64,000 nucleotides of DNA from JACOMS01 sp051252005 (GTDB lineage Bacteria; Pseudomonadota; Alphaproteobacteria; Caulobacterales; Maricaulaceae): NCBI GenBank assembly GCA_051252005.1, contig JBPOEZ010000001.1, positions 124,001 through 188,000 of the forward strand, in the 5' to 3' direction. The notes beneath the pieces were generated by a model that searched no databases, was not told the DNA's origin, and worked only from the letters and a program-made list of their open reading frames with translations. Below, piece by piece: positions 24,977 to 33,429 of this stretch; position 1 is the stretch's first letter, and each line of letters starts with the position of its first letter. The translations under genes were made by a program, and so were the position numbers.

Positions 24977-25710
24977 TCTGCAGCAAGCAGGGGTTGCTCG
25001 GCGGCGCTCGCCTCTTCGCAGTAGGTCTCAAAATAATAAATATCACGGCCGACGTCTTGGATGGCGTGGTGCTCAGGCACAGGGATCATCGCGCGTAAAA
25101 ACGAATGGGTGTAAGGAAAGAAATTAAAGTGCGGATTAAATGTGTAGCGATATTCGCGCTCACGCGGGACAACAATAATGAGGCGCTTGGCCGTGATGCG
25201 CCGAAGCTCGGCGATAGCAGCGCGGTAATCAAGAACATGCTCGATGACATGGGTACAGATCACGGTGTCGAAGGCATTGTCTTCAAACGGAAGATCTTCG
25301 ATTTTGGCGGCGACATAGTCGATGCCAGAAAGCGCGCCCGCATCATCAATGACGAAATCAACACCCGTGAAGTTTTTAACATCCGGCCGCGCGGATTTAA
25401 TTTTATTTAAAAGGTACCCTGTGCCGCATCCGACATCACATAATGATGTGCCGACAATATCGCTGGTGATGCGCTCTATGCAGGCTTTGGAATTATCTGT
25501 GCCTTCATGCACGCGCGGATGCTTTTCATAGAGCGCGGCATACTCTTCTTCGGACAAGAAGGCTGCGCGTTCTCTAAAATTGGCTAGGTCGCCAATATGT
25601 TTGCCCCAAGCCAGGCCTGCGAAGGCTTTAAACGCGCGGGAGTCGCGGACGAAGGCCGGAAGAATATCTTCAAGAACAAAGCGGACGCGGTTAGTGGTTT
25701 CGCGGTTCAT
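24973..25710 (-). CDS. Class I SAM-dependent methyltransferase
   Basis: A 245-residue protein with SAM motif I CDVGCGTGYL (about 92-101), motif II (FTGVDFVIDDA) and the post-I FDTVICTHVIEHV, the UbiE/Methyltransf_11 pattern. No membrane segment. It overlaps the DMT-like gene and starts 3 nt after the GT2 gene. It may methylate a sugar or lipid intermediate of this cluster; the substrate is unknown. Confidence 0.87.
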   Translation of the reverse strand: MNRETTNRVRFVLEDILPAFVRDSRAFKAFAGLAWGKHIGDLANFRERAAFLSEEEYAALYEKHPRVHEGTDNSKACIERITSDIVGTSLCDVGCGTGYLLNKIKSARPDVKNFTGVDFVIDDAGALSGIDYVAAKIEDLPFEDNAFDTVICTHVIEHVLDYRAAIAELRRITAKRLIIVVPREREYRYTFNPHFNFFPYTHSFLRAMIPVPEHHAIQDVGRDIYYFETYCEEASAAEQPLLAAE

Positions 25711-25712
25711 GG

Positions 25713-26744
25713 CTAGGCTCTTTTGCTGCGGGTACTGTCTGCGCGGTTTGTCGTTGTCGCGGGCTTGCCGCTGCGGCGGTCACGGAGCATAGGCGTGCCG
25801 GAAAGCGTTTGTTCACCGCGAGACGCAGGAATTGAGAGATAGAAAATACGTTTCTGTTCGGCGCGGCTACGGGCCAGCGAGTCGAGAATAATCCCGGCCG
25901 TAAACATCATCATGGAGCCCATCAAAAGCGTCATCGCCAGCATCCACGTTGGCATACGTTCAACAAGGCCCGTGGTGAAATACTCAGCCAGAACGGGAGT
26001 CATGAAGAAGACGCTTGCGCCCAAAAAAGCAAGCGCGATTAGGCTGTAAAAAGCGAACGGACGCGTTTCCTTCATCAGAGTGCCCATCATACGGAGAATC
26101 TTAAGGCCGTCTTTGAGGCTAGAAAGTTTGCTCTCTGAACCCTCTTCGCGCACGCCGTAAGCGCATTCAATCTCTGCAACAGGGAGGCGCAGCACGGAGG
26201 CATGGACGGACATTTCGGTTTCGATCTCAAAACCCGGGCTCTCCGCTGGAAAGCTCTTGGCGTAGCGGCGAGTAAAGGCGCGGTAACCTGAGAAAATATC
26301 CGTAAAGTCTTTGCCGAACAGCGCTTGGTACGTGATGTTGAAAATACGGTTGCCAAAGGCGTGGCCTTTGCGGCCTGCGTCAAGTTTCACGTCACGGCGC
26401 GTACCCACAACCATATCAAGACGGTCATCTATAAGCCGTTCGATTAATTCAGGCGCCGCTGCAGGGTCATAAGTGCCGTCGCCGTCAGCCATGAGGTAAA
26501 TATCGGCGTCGATGTCGGAAAACATTTGCCGTACCACATTGCCTTTGCCTTGGCGGCGACTAGGCACGACGGTTGCGCCTGCACGAGCGGCCTGTTCGGA
26601 GGTGTTATCCGAGGAATTATTATCATAAACAAAGATCCGCGCGTTCGGCAGAACCTTGCGAAAATCAAGCACAACCTTTGCAATAGAGAGCCCTTCATTA
26701 TAGCAAGGCAGTAGAACGGCGACGCTAAAGTCATGTTGTGTCAT
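25713..26744 (-). CDS. GT2 glycosyltransferase, polyprenyl-phosphate sugar type
   Basis: A 343-residue family 2 glycosyltransferase. The N-terminus has VAVLLPCYNEG and the DxD-like MADGDGTYDP (about 82-91), typical of dolichyl/undecaprenyl-phosphate sugar synthases. Two membrane helices (about 228-245 and 263-285) anchor the C-terminus, followed by a basic tail rich in Arg. It probably attaches a nucleotide sugar to a polyprenyl phosphate on the cytosolic side. It heads the GT2-methyltransferase-flippase run and is divergent from the GT-C gene. Confidence 0.87.
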   Translation of the reverse strand: MTQHDFSVAVLLPCYNEGLSIAKVVLDFRKVLPNARIFVYDNNSSDNTSEQAARAGATVVPSRRQGKGNVVRQMFSDIDADIYLMADGDGTYDPAAAPELIERLIDDRLDMVVGTRRDVKLDAGRKGHAFGNRIFNITYQALFGKDFTDIFSGYRAFTRRYAKSFPAESPGFEIETEMSVHASVLRLPVAEIECAYGVREEGSESKLSSLKDGLKILRMMGTLMKETRPFAFYSLIALAFLGASVFFMTPVLAEYFTTGLVERMPTWMLAMTLLMGSMMMFTAGIILDSLARSRAEQKRIFYLSIPASRGEQTLSGTPMLRDRRSGKPATTTNRADSTRSKRA

Positions 26745-26774
26745 AGAAAATATCCCACAGTGTTTGACTTCACT

Positions 26775-26797
26775 TAACCTTAATGTGGTTAAGGTTA
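26775..26797. promoter_or_regulatory. Perfect inverted repeat TAACCTTAA-N5-TTAAGGTTA
   Basis: It lies between the divergent GT2 and GT-C genes. It is fully symmetrical over nine bases per arm, so it is a good candidate operator controlling both genes. The half-site resembles TTAA-type sites but not the CtrA TTAA-N7-TTAA spacing. Confidence 0.55.
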
Positions 26798-26833
26798 GGT
26801 TTCTGCGACGCGCTTTTCAGGTGACTTTACAAA

Positions 26834-28627
26834 ATGACGGTTAAGATTTTTAAATTCCCGGAGACAACAGGGCGTCAAATCCTTTGGGTATGGGCGGTCG
26901 CCTTCGCCGCTTTGATCGTTAAGTCACTCATTATGGGGAGCTTTGGCAACATCGGTACGGATAGTGACGATATTATGCGGCTCGTCCAAGTCCGCGATCT
27001 TTATGCAGGGCAAAGCTGGTTCGATTTGACCCAAACGCGCATGGGGCCAGACGGCGGGACGCTTATGCATTGGTCGCGTTTGGCTGACTTGCCTGTTCTT
27101 ATTCTGATCGCTTTTTTTGATTTATTTCTACCGTTAGCCACCGCAGAGGCTGCCGCCATAACGCTCTGGCCGCCGATTACGGCGGCGCTCGTTGTGTGGG
27201 GCGTTTTGGTCGGGGCAAAGCATATGGCGTCTAAAGCAATAGAAGGTAGACGCGGAATTATCTTCGCGGCGGTGTTGCTGCTTTTTTTCCTTATCCCGCA
27301 TTACCGGTTTAGCCCCGGATCGATTGACCATCATAATTTACAGCTTGGCTTGCTCGCGATTGTCATAGGCTACGCAATGGACCCCGATATGCGCGCGCGT
27401 AGTTTCGCAATCTCAGGGACCTCTTTGGCTTTGTCGGTCGCTATCGGCGTCGAGGTGACAATTTTTGTCGCGATCATTTGCGGCTTCTTTGCGCTGAATT
27501 GGTTAAAGGCTGGCGCGGCCGCCGCGCGCGGGACAACCGCATTTGGATTGGCGTTCGCCGGAGCGCTCGCGCTTATTTTTGCGGCTACCATAGCCCCACA
27601 AAAATACGGCGTGGTCAGCTGCGATTCTTATTCCGTCACCACATTCGTTGCGGGCGCATTAGGCGGTCTGGGGCTTGCGCTGCTCGCGCGGTTCGGGTCG
27701 GAGAAACCTTTGTCTCACCGCGTTTTGGGTCTTACAGGCCTAGGCGTCATAAGCCTTTTGCTGCTTGTGAATATCGCTCCGCAATGCCTTTCCAATCCCC
27801 TAGACTCGCTTCCGGTTGAGGCGCGCTTGCTTTGGCTTGATCATGTGATCGAAGCACAGCCGCTCTTTGCTGACCGGACGAAATGGTTCAGCCTTGCCCC
27901 CTTTATTCTTGGGCCGTCCTGTTTGGCGCTCATTTTGGCGGCGCGGCAGGTTCACCGCAACAACCGTCTGACCTGTCACCTGGTCCTTGGCGTGCTGCTC
28001 TTAGTGTCTATCTTGATGAGCGTCTATCAGGTCAGATTCCACATCTTCGCGGGTCTGTTCGCGTTGTTTATCTTGCCGCAATGGATTGGCGGTATTTATG
28101 ATCGTACGCGGGCGGTTTCTGAAAAGGACGTCACATATGTTTTCGCGCTAGCTGCTGCCATTCCTTTTGTCTGGGGGTTCCCCGGTCTGATGCTGACGCC
28201 TACAGACACGGAGACTGCGGCGAACACAGAGCAAGCTGCTCTGTGTTATTCGGATGATGTAATTGAGGCCATGAAGGCTTTGCCGCCAGGATTGTTTGCA
28301 GCAACCTCCAATGGTACATCGCCGATATTAAGTGAGACAAAGCACCGAGCGCTAAGCGGGAATTATCACCGCAACACAAAAGGCATCCTCGCCAATATAC
28401 ACATCCTGACGTCAACGCCGGATGATGCCTTAGAGCTTATCAGCAAAAATAAAGTTGAATATATTTATGTCTGCCGGACGACGGAAGAAACGAATGTGTT
28501 TAAAAATTATAAGCCAGACGGGCTTATAGCCGCGCTTTATGCGCGGCAAGTGCCGTATTACATGAAACCTATCGGCGAGGATCTCGAAGGCGGAGCGGTA
28601 ACGCTTTACCGCGTAACCGCTCCCTAG
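26834..28627 (+). CDS. GT-C fold membrane glycosyltransferase-like protein
   Basis: A 597-residue protein with about a dozen hydrophobic helices (17-35, 87-103, 115-131, 145-160, 175-195, 200-220 and others) and a soluble C-terminal domain (about 470-597). The first periplasmic loop holds the conserved GTDSDDIMRLVQVRDL and GGTLMHWSRLADLP segments, typical of an alphaproteobacterial GT-C/PMT-STT3-like family in which the loop acidic residues bind the lipid-phosphate sugar. It likely uses the polyprenyl-P-sugar made by the divergent GT2. Acceptor unknown. Confidence 0.8.
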   Translation: MTVKIFKFPETTGRQILWVWAVAFAALIVKSLIMGSFGNIGTDSDDIMRLVQVRDLYAGQSWFDLTQTRMGPDGGTLMHWSRLADLPVLILIAFFDLFLPLATAEAAAITLWPPITAALVVWGVLVGAKHMASKAIEGRRGIIFAAVLLLFFLIPHYRFSPGSIDHHNLQLGLLAIVIGYAMDPDMRARSFAISGTSLALSVAIGVEVTIFVAIICGFFALNWLKAGAAAARGTTAFGLAFAGALALIFAATIAPQKYGVVSCDSYSVTTFVAGALGGLGLALLARFGSEKPLSHRVLGLTGLGVISLLLLVNIAPQCLSNPLDSLPVEARLLWLDHVIEAQPLFADRTKWFSLAPFILGPSCLALILAARQVHRNNRLTCHLVLGVLLLVSILMSVYQVRFHIFAGLFALFILPQWIGGIYDRTRAVSEKDVTYVFALAAAIPFVWGFPGLMLTPTDTETAANTEQAALCYSDDVIEAMKALPPGLFAATSNGTSPILSETKHRALSGNYHRNTKGILANIHILTSTPDDALELISKNKVEYIYVCRTTEETNVFKNYKPDGLIAALYARQVPYYMKPIGEDLEGGAVTLYRVTAP

Positions 28628-28637
28628 AGAGTTCGAA

Positions 28638-28982
28638 TTAACGCGTCATTGTCTCGGGCGTGACAACCGGATCGCAAATATCGCTCACCTGACGTCCGCT
28701 ACCGTCTACATAGTAAACTTGCTCAGGCGATACTTCGCGGGTTTGTTCCTCTTTGCGCTGGATGGGCTCATAGGGAGGGTTTTCAATTTCTGTGATCGCA
28801 ATGACGGTCTTCGTGACAGCGGGAATAACCACGCGGCGTAGAGCCGAAAGCGGCACGCATGTGTTCACGGGCTGCGCTATGATTGTAACGGGCTCTGGAA
28901 TGGGCTCGGGCTCGGGGGCTGTCGCGCAGGCGGCAAGCGGGGTGATTAATCCGGCAAGAATCAGGTACTTAAAATGTGTCAT
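28638..28982 (-). CDS. Putative lipoprotein
   Basis: A 114-residue protein with a signal peptide and lipobox LAAC (Cys19), then a Pro/Glu-rich stretch (22-32) and a short soluble domain. The family is not recognised. Its stop is 10 nt from the end of the convergent GT-C gene. ATG at 28982; the 221 bp to tolQ holds no visible gene and is likely the tolQ promoter region. Confidence 0.65.
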   Translation of the reverse strand: MTHFKYLILAGLITPLAACATAPEPEPIPEPVTIIAQPVNTCVPLSALRRVVIPAVTKTVIAITEIENPPYEPIQRKEEQTREVSPEQVYYVDGSGRQVSDICDPVVTPETMTR

Positions 28983-29203
28983 GTGTGGCTCCTATGGGAC
29001 GGTATATGGACTGACTATACGGTCAAATTGTGTCAAAACGGTATTATTTTTGTGTGTATAGCCTTTTACGGCTAACTATAGGGTTAACAAATAATTGCGC
29101 TGAGGTAATCTTACAGTCTGTTAATTGGCATATTTGCCGCGAAAATGACACATACACTTTATAGAGAGGCGTACGCGCCCGCCCGCAAAGGAAATACGAT
29201 ATA

Positions 29204-29941
29204 ATGATAAGTTTTGCTCAGCTTCTAGTGCAGGCCTCAACGGGTCCTTCGTCCATTGGTGATTTTAGTTTTCTCGGCTTGTTTCTACAGGCGGACTGGG
29301 TTGTAAAATCCGTCATGCTTATCTTGCTCGCGGCGTCGCTTTGGTCTTGGGCTATTGCCATCGATAAATTCATCACGTTTCGATTGCTCAAACAGCGTGC
29401 GACGAAATTTGAAGACACATTCTGGTCAGGCCGCACGCTTGAAGATTTGGCGCAGGGTCTGGGCAGTGATGTCCGCGATCCTATGGCCCGCGTTTTTGCC
29501 GCCGCAATGCGCGAATGGGAAGAAAGCCGCACGCCCGCACAGTCGGGCCGCGCCGGAACCACTATTTTAGGCACTCAAGACCGCATTGATCGCGTAATGT
29601 CACTTGTTGTCAATCGCGAGCTTGCTAAGGCCGAGCGCGGCATGAGCGTCCTTGCCACCGTAGGTTCGGCCTCTGTATTTATCGGACTGTTTGGCACGGT
29701 CTGGGGGATTATGAATTCCTTCCGCGCCATTGCCGTTTCGCAAAATACCAATCTTTCCGTCGTTGCTCCTGGGATTGCCGAAGCATTGTTTGCGACCGCG
29801 CTAGGCTTGATCGCTGCGATTCCTGCGGTTATTTTCTATAATAAGTATTCATCTGATTTAGACCGTTATGCGGGCCGCCTCGAAGGCTATACGGACGAGC
29901 TTTCAGCTATTCTATCTCGTAAAATAAGCAAAGGGGTCTAG
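29204..29941 (+). CDS. tolQ: TolQ proton-channel protein
   Basis: A 245-residue inner-membrane protein of the ExbB/TolQ/MotA family. Three helices are visible: about 32-50, 148-170 (GSASVFIGLFGTVWGIMNSF) and 185-207. It forms the pentameric proton channel around TolR that powers Tol-Pal constriction of the outer membrane at division. ybgC, often upstream, is absent here. tolR begins 2 nt after the stop. ATG follows AAGGA. Confidence 0.95.
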   Translation: MISFAQLLVQASTGPSSIGDFSFLGLFLQADWVVKSVMLILLAASLWSWAIAIDKFITFRLLKQRATKFEDTFWSGRTLEDLAQGLGSDVRDPMARVFAAAMREWEESRTPAQSGRAGTTILGTQDRIDRVMSLVVNRELAKAERGMSVLATVGSASVFIGLFGTVWGIMNSFRAIAVSQNTNLSVVAPGIAEALFATALGLIAAIPAVIFYNKYSSDLDRYAGRLEGYTDELSAILSRKISKGV

Positions 29942-29943
29942 CC

Positions 29944-30390
29944 ATGGCCATGCGCCTTGGAGGATCATCACGCGGGGGAGGACGAGGCCGCCGTTCACGC
30001 CGCCATGGCCTGAACGCAGAGATCAACGTAACACCGCTCGTCGATGTGATGTTGGTGCTTTTGATCGTGTTTATGATTGCTGCGCCGCTTCTTTCGGTGG
30101 GCGTGCCTGTCGAGCTTCCGAAAACGGACGCGAAATCTTTGCCGTCGCAAACTGAGCCGATCACCATAAGCGTTGACCAAAACGGGGCTGTCTATTTGCA
30201 AGACACAGAGGTTACCCTTGATGTGCTTGTCGAGCGTCTCGTGGCGATTGCGGGCAATGGCTATGAAGAGCGGATATATCTACGCGGCGACGCGGATAGT
30301 GATTACGGCGCAGTGATGAAAGTCATGGCGCGCGTCAATGCGGCTGGTTTCTCTAACCTCGGTCTGGTCACGGACCCTACCTCGAAATAG
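29944..30390 (+). CDS. tolR: TolR motor protein
   Basis: A 148-residue ExbD/TolR protein. After a Gly/Arg-rich cytosolic tail (1-22), a single helix contains the motor Asp34 (PLVDVMLVLL, equal to Asp23 of E. coli TolR). The periplasmic domain reads ITISVDQNGAVYLQDTEV to YGAVMKVMARVNAAGFSNLG, a normal TolR fold. It plugs the TolQ pore and converts proton flow into motion. A second TolR-like gene starts 8 nt downstream. Confidence 0.95.
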   Translation: MAMRLGGSSRGGGRGRRSRRHGLNAEINVTPLVDVMLVLLIVFMIAAPLLSVGVPVELPKTDAKSLPSQTEPITISVDQNGAVYLQDTEVTLDVLVERLVAIAGNGYEERIYLRGDADSDYGAVMKVMARVNAAGFSNLGLVTDPTSK

Positions 30391-30398
30391 GGGGAGGC

Positions 30399-30794
30399 AT
30401 GCCTCTAAAACTGAAAATTTTGACGAGCATATTGAGTTTGTTCGTGTTTGGGATTCCCATCGCGATGTTTTTCAGTGCTACGCTTTCGGATCAACCCGTG
30501 GTCACTGTAAAGTTGAATGAACATCCACAATGCGTGAAAGACAAAGACAAACCAATTTTTGTAGGGGTTCGATCGGATACGGAATATGTGGTGGACGGCG
30601 AAACATTTTCAAAGTCTGATATGTTCCTAGAGGTTCAAAAACAGGCTGATGGATGCTTTGCGGCGTCATTGATTTTATTGGGTACGGGTCACACCACGCA
30701 GGAATTCGTCCAAAATTTGCAGCAGGACTTTGTTGCGCGAGGCTACACAGCAACGATGACCTCCACGGTGACTAAAACGCGCGAGCAAAAATGA
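30399..30794 (+). CDS. Second TolR-like protein without a motor aspartate
   Basis: A 131-residue protein with one hydrophobic helix (about 7-28) and a periplasmic domain. The latter follows the order of TolR: a strand (FVGVRSDTEYVVDGETFS), a helix, a strand (AASLILLGTG), then a helix and last strand (NLQQDFVARGYTATM). It aligns with TolR over this domain. The helix has no Asp, so it cannot be a proton-driven rotor. It may bind peptidoglycan or regulate TolQR. GGGGGAGG precedes the ATG. Its TGA overlaps the next ATG (ATGA). The homology call rests on pattern only. Confidence 0.6.
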   Translation: MPLKLKILTSILSLFVFGIPIAMFFSATLSDQPVVTVKLNEHPQCVKDKDKPIFVGVRSDTEYVVDGETFSKSDMFLEVQKQADGCFAASLILLGTGHTTQEFVQNLQQDFVARGYTATMTSTVTKTREQK

Positions 30795-30970
30795 AAGCTG
30801 GGTGGCTCATATCTACGCTGTTTTCCAACATTGCCTTTCTCCGCGAATGTATCTTTATCGTGTTGGCTCGAGATGAGGCAAACCATAAGATTATTATGAA
30901 GCTCATGATCTGTTTGAATGTGGCGGGGCTCTCTCATCATGGTCTGATGACTAACGCAGTGTCGCCGTAA
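30791..30970 (+). CDS. Small tol-operon protein, 59 residues
   Basis: An ATG at 30791 overlaps the stop of the TolR-like gene by four bases (ATGA). The 59-residue frame ends in TAA at 30968-30970, which overlaps the next ATG (TAATG). The product has a weakly hydrophobic N-half (ISTLFSNIAFL) with two cysteines, a basic segment and a second semi-hydrophobic stretch (KLMICLNVAGLS). It has no clear membrane helix or known family. The case for its being real rests on the two exact overlaps; the amino-acid pattern alone is not convincing. Confidence 0.45.
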   Translation: MKAGWLISTLFSNIAFLRECIFIVLARDEANHKIIMKLMICLNVAGLSHHGLMTNAVSP

Positions 30971-31143
30971 TGCTGGGTGTCCGGGTCATTGCTATACTTC
31001 TTTCCTTAGCGGGTTTGGCCGTTATTTTCGTTTATGTGGTCGGCATAGCGCTATTTATCTTTACGCCTGATCCTAAACTTAGTGTGCCTGAATTTAGGCA
31101 ACATCATTCTGCGCTGGTGCCTACTGTGGTTGCAGCGCCGTGA
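30970..31143 (+). CDS. Small tol-operon membrane protein, 57 residues
   Basis: Starts at ATG 30970 (TAATG with the previous stop) and ends at TGA 31141-31143, overlapping the GTG of tolA by four bases (GTGA). Residues 4-32 form one strong membrane helix (IAILLSLAGLAVIFVYVVGI), followed by a short Pro-rich periplasmic or cytosolic tail. No family recognised. It could be an accessory subunit of the TolQRA motor. Confidence 0.6.
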   Translation: MLGVRVIAILLSLAGLAVIFVYVVGIALFIFTPDPKLSVPEFRQHHSALVPTVVAAP

Positions 31144-31955
31144 AGATCGCTTGGGTTATATCGGGCATATTCCATGGGGCCCTCTTAGCCGCAAGCCTTA
31201 TCGCTTTGTCGAGTTCCAAACCGCTTGAAGATGACACCCGCATGATCCCTGTCGAGCTTTTGACGTTGGCTGATCTGACGAATATCAAAGCCGCCGTGAA
31301 GGCAAGAAAACCTGAAGACATCACGCCGGAAGACGCGCCGCCCATGACGTTGGAAACGCCAATGGAAAATGCGGAGGAGGAGGGTGATGCCGGCAAGCGC
31401 ACAGAGAACACGCCCCTGCCAAAGCCGGATAACACTACGGCCGCTGAAAATGCGCCCGTTCCAGATAAAAAGCCCGCGAAACCTAAAGAGCCAGAAAAGC
31501 CCGCCTTTAACCTTGATGATATGTCGGCCTTGATTGATATGACCCGTGAGGCACAGCCCGAAGCTGGCCAACAGGAAGCTACGCAGTCTGAAGAGAACTT
31601 TTATAACTTCGCCGAAAATGCGCGTAAAGGTGTCGGGGCTGGCACGGATTTAACCATGAGCGAGCTCGACGCGCTGCAAACCGCGATGTATAAATGTTGG
31701 CGTATTCCGCTGGATGCGAAAAACCCCGAAAAGCTGGTTGTCCGCGTTGAGGTGGCTTTGCGCTCCGACGGGCATGTGCAATCAGTTGATCTATTAGATC
31801 AAGCGTGGATTGCACGTTCATCTGACCCATATTTACAAGTGGCAGCGCAGCGCGCAGTAAACGCCGTTACAAAATGTGCACCCTATGATTTCCTCCCCGT
31901 AGAGAAGTATGATAGGTGGAAAAATATGACCCTTCGTTTTAAGCCGGAATTATGA
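31140..31955 (+). CDS. tolA: TolA energy-transfer protein
   Basis: A 271-residue protein: short cytosolic start, one helix (4-22), a Pro/Glu/Lys-rich rod (about 50-140) and a C-terminal TolA/TonB-like domain (about 175-271) with YKCWRIP and two cysteines likely paired. TolA spans the periplasm to contact Pal and TolB. The rod is shorter than in E. coli. GTG start overlaps the small membrane gene; its TGA overlaps the ATG of tolB (ATGATG). Confidence 0.88.
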   Translation: MKIAWVISGIFHGALLAASLIALSSSKPLEDDTRMIPVELLTLADLTNIKAAVKARKPEDITPEDAPPMTLETPMENAEEEGDAGKRTENTPLPKPDNTTAAENAPVPDKKPAKPKEPEKPAFNLDDMSALIDMTREAQPEAGQQEATQSEENFYNFAENARKGVGAGTDLTMSELDALQTAMYKCWRIPLDAKNPEKLVVRVEVALRSDGHVQSVDLLDQAWIARSSDPYLQVAAQRAVNAVTKCAPYDFLPVEKYDRWKNMTLRFKPEL

Positions 31956-33271
31956 TGATTAGATTTTTTGCTCTTTTAATGTTTTCCTTCGCTGTGCTTT
32001 TCAGCGCCTCGAGCCCTGCGAGCGCGCAGCTTGAAATTGATATTACCAAAGGAAATTTAGAGCCTACGCCTGTTGCGATCCCTGATTTCCTTGCGGATGA
32101 CAGCGAACTTGCGGCCATCGGCGCGGACATTGCCGCCGTTATTCGCGCTGACCTAGAACGCTCTGGACTGTTTAAGGCGCTGGACCCAGCCTCTTTTATC
32201 GAGAACCAAACCAATATTGATTATGAACCGACCTTTGCAGATTGGCGCGTGATTAAAGCCGAGGCACTTGTGTCAGGGCGGATTGTGCGGGAATCGGATA
32301 ACCGCCTCCGTGTGGAATACCGGTTATGGGATGTGTATCGCGGGCAGCAGCTGTCTGGGTTGCGGTTTGCTACGACGCCGGATAATTGGCGGCGTATCGC
32401 GCATAAAGTCTCTGATTCTATTTACGAAAAACTGACAGGCGAGAGCGGCTATTTTGACAGCCGTATTGTTTTTGTTGATGAATCGGGACCGAAGACAGAT
32501 CGCCGTAAACGCCTCGCGATTATGGATCAGGACGGGGCATCCCCGCAGTTTTTGCTGGCTGGGTCAGACCTTGTTTTGACGCCGCGTTTTTCGCCTAACT
32601 CGCAGAAAATTACATTTATGTCTTACGAGTCTGTAGTGCCTCAGATTTACATTCTTGATATTGAAACGGGACGCCGCGAGCTACTGGGGAATTTCCCAGG
32701 CATGACCTTTGCGCCGCGTTTTTCTCCTGACGGGAATAGCATGATCCTGACCTTGTTCCGTAGCGGCAATAGCGATCTCTACACAATGGATCTACGCTCT
32801 CGGTCAACCAAGCGCCTGACATCGTCACCCGCCATTGACGTTTCTGGAAGCTTCGCGCCGGACGGGCGTAAGATCGTCTTTAACTCTGATAGAGGCGGCT
32901 CACCGCAGCTTTACACAATGAACCCAGATGGATCAGACGTGAAACGCATTAGCTTTGGCGATGGCCGCTATTCCGCGCCTGTGTGGTCTCCGCGCGGTGA
33001 TAAAATTGCCTTTGCGAAAAGTTCTGGCGGACGGTTCTCCATCGGCGTCATGAATCCGGACGGTTCGGGTGAACGCACTCTTACGGAAAGCTATCTCGAC
33101 GAAGGCCCGACATGGTCACCTAATGGCCGCGTCATTTTATTCTCGCGAGAAACGCGAGGGCAGAGCGGTAAAAGCGAAATTTGGTCCGTCGATTTAACAG
33201 GCCGAAACCTTCGAAAAGTCCCAACACCCGGCGGCGCGTCCGATCCTGCATGGTCCCCGATCCTGCCTTAA
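31952..33271 (+). CDS. tolB: TolB periplasmic beta-propeller
   Basis: A 439-residue protein with a signal peptide (1-28, ending ASAQ), an N-terminal domain (30-160) and a six-bladed propeller of PD40-type repeats: LTPRFSPNSQKI, FAPRFSPDGNSM, SGSFAPDGRKIV, SAPVWSPRGDKIA and EGPTWSPNGRVI. TolB binds Pal and is released by TolA. It overlaps tolA by four bases. pal follows after 158 bp that contain no gene. Confidence 0.96.
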   Translation: MMIRFFALLMFSFAVLFSASSPASAQLEIDITKGNLEPTPVAIPDFLADDSELAAIGADIAAVIRADLERSGLFKALDPASFIENQTNIDYEPTFADWRVIKAEALVSGRIVRESDNRLRVEYRLWDVYRGQQLSGLRFATTPDNWRRIAHKVSDSIYEKLTGESGYFDSRIVFVDESGPKTDRRKRLAIMDQDGASPQFLLAGSDLVLTPRFSPNSQKITFMSYESVVPQIYILDIETGRRELLGNFPGMTFAPRFSPDGNSMILTLFRSGNSDLYTMDLRSRSTKRLTSSPAIDVSGSFAPDGRKIVFNSDRGGSPQLYTMNPDGSDVKRISFGDGRYSAPVWSPRGDKIAFAKSSGGRFSIGVMNPDGSGERTLTESYLDEGPTWSPNGRVILFSRETRGQSGKSEIWSVDLTGRNLRKVPTPGGASDPAWSPILP

Positions 33272-33429
33272 TTCGAACACTTAATTTTATTAACTTTCCC
33301 GCCAAGCGCGAAACTATAATAAAATTTCATATTGTTTTGCTTGATCAAAGCTTCGCAGAAGGCTTTAATCAATTGGAACGGGTAAGAGCTATTTTGTTGC
33401 CTGTTTAAATCGGGACGAAGGACAGTGTT

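Noticed and set aside
26774..26797. CtrA box
   Set aside because: TTAA elements are spaced 5 or 11 bases apart, not the 7 required.
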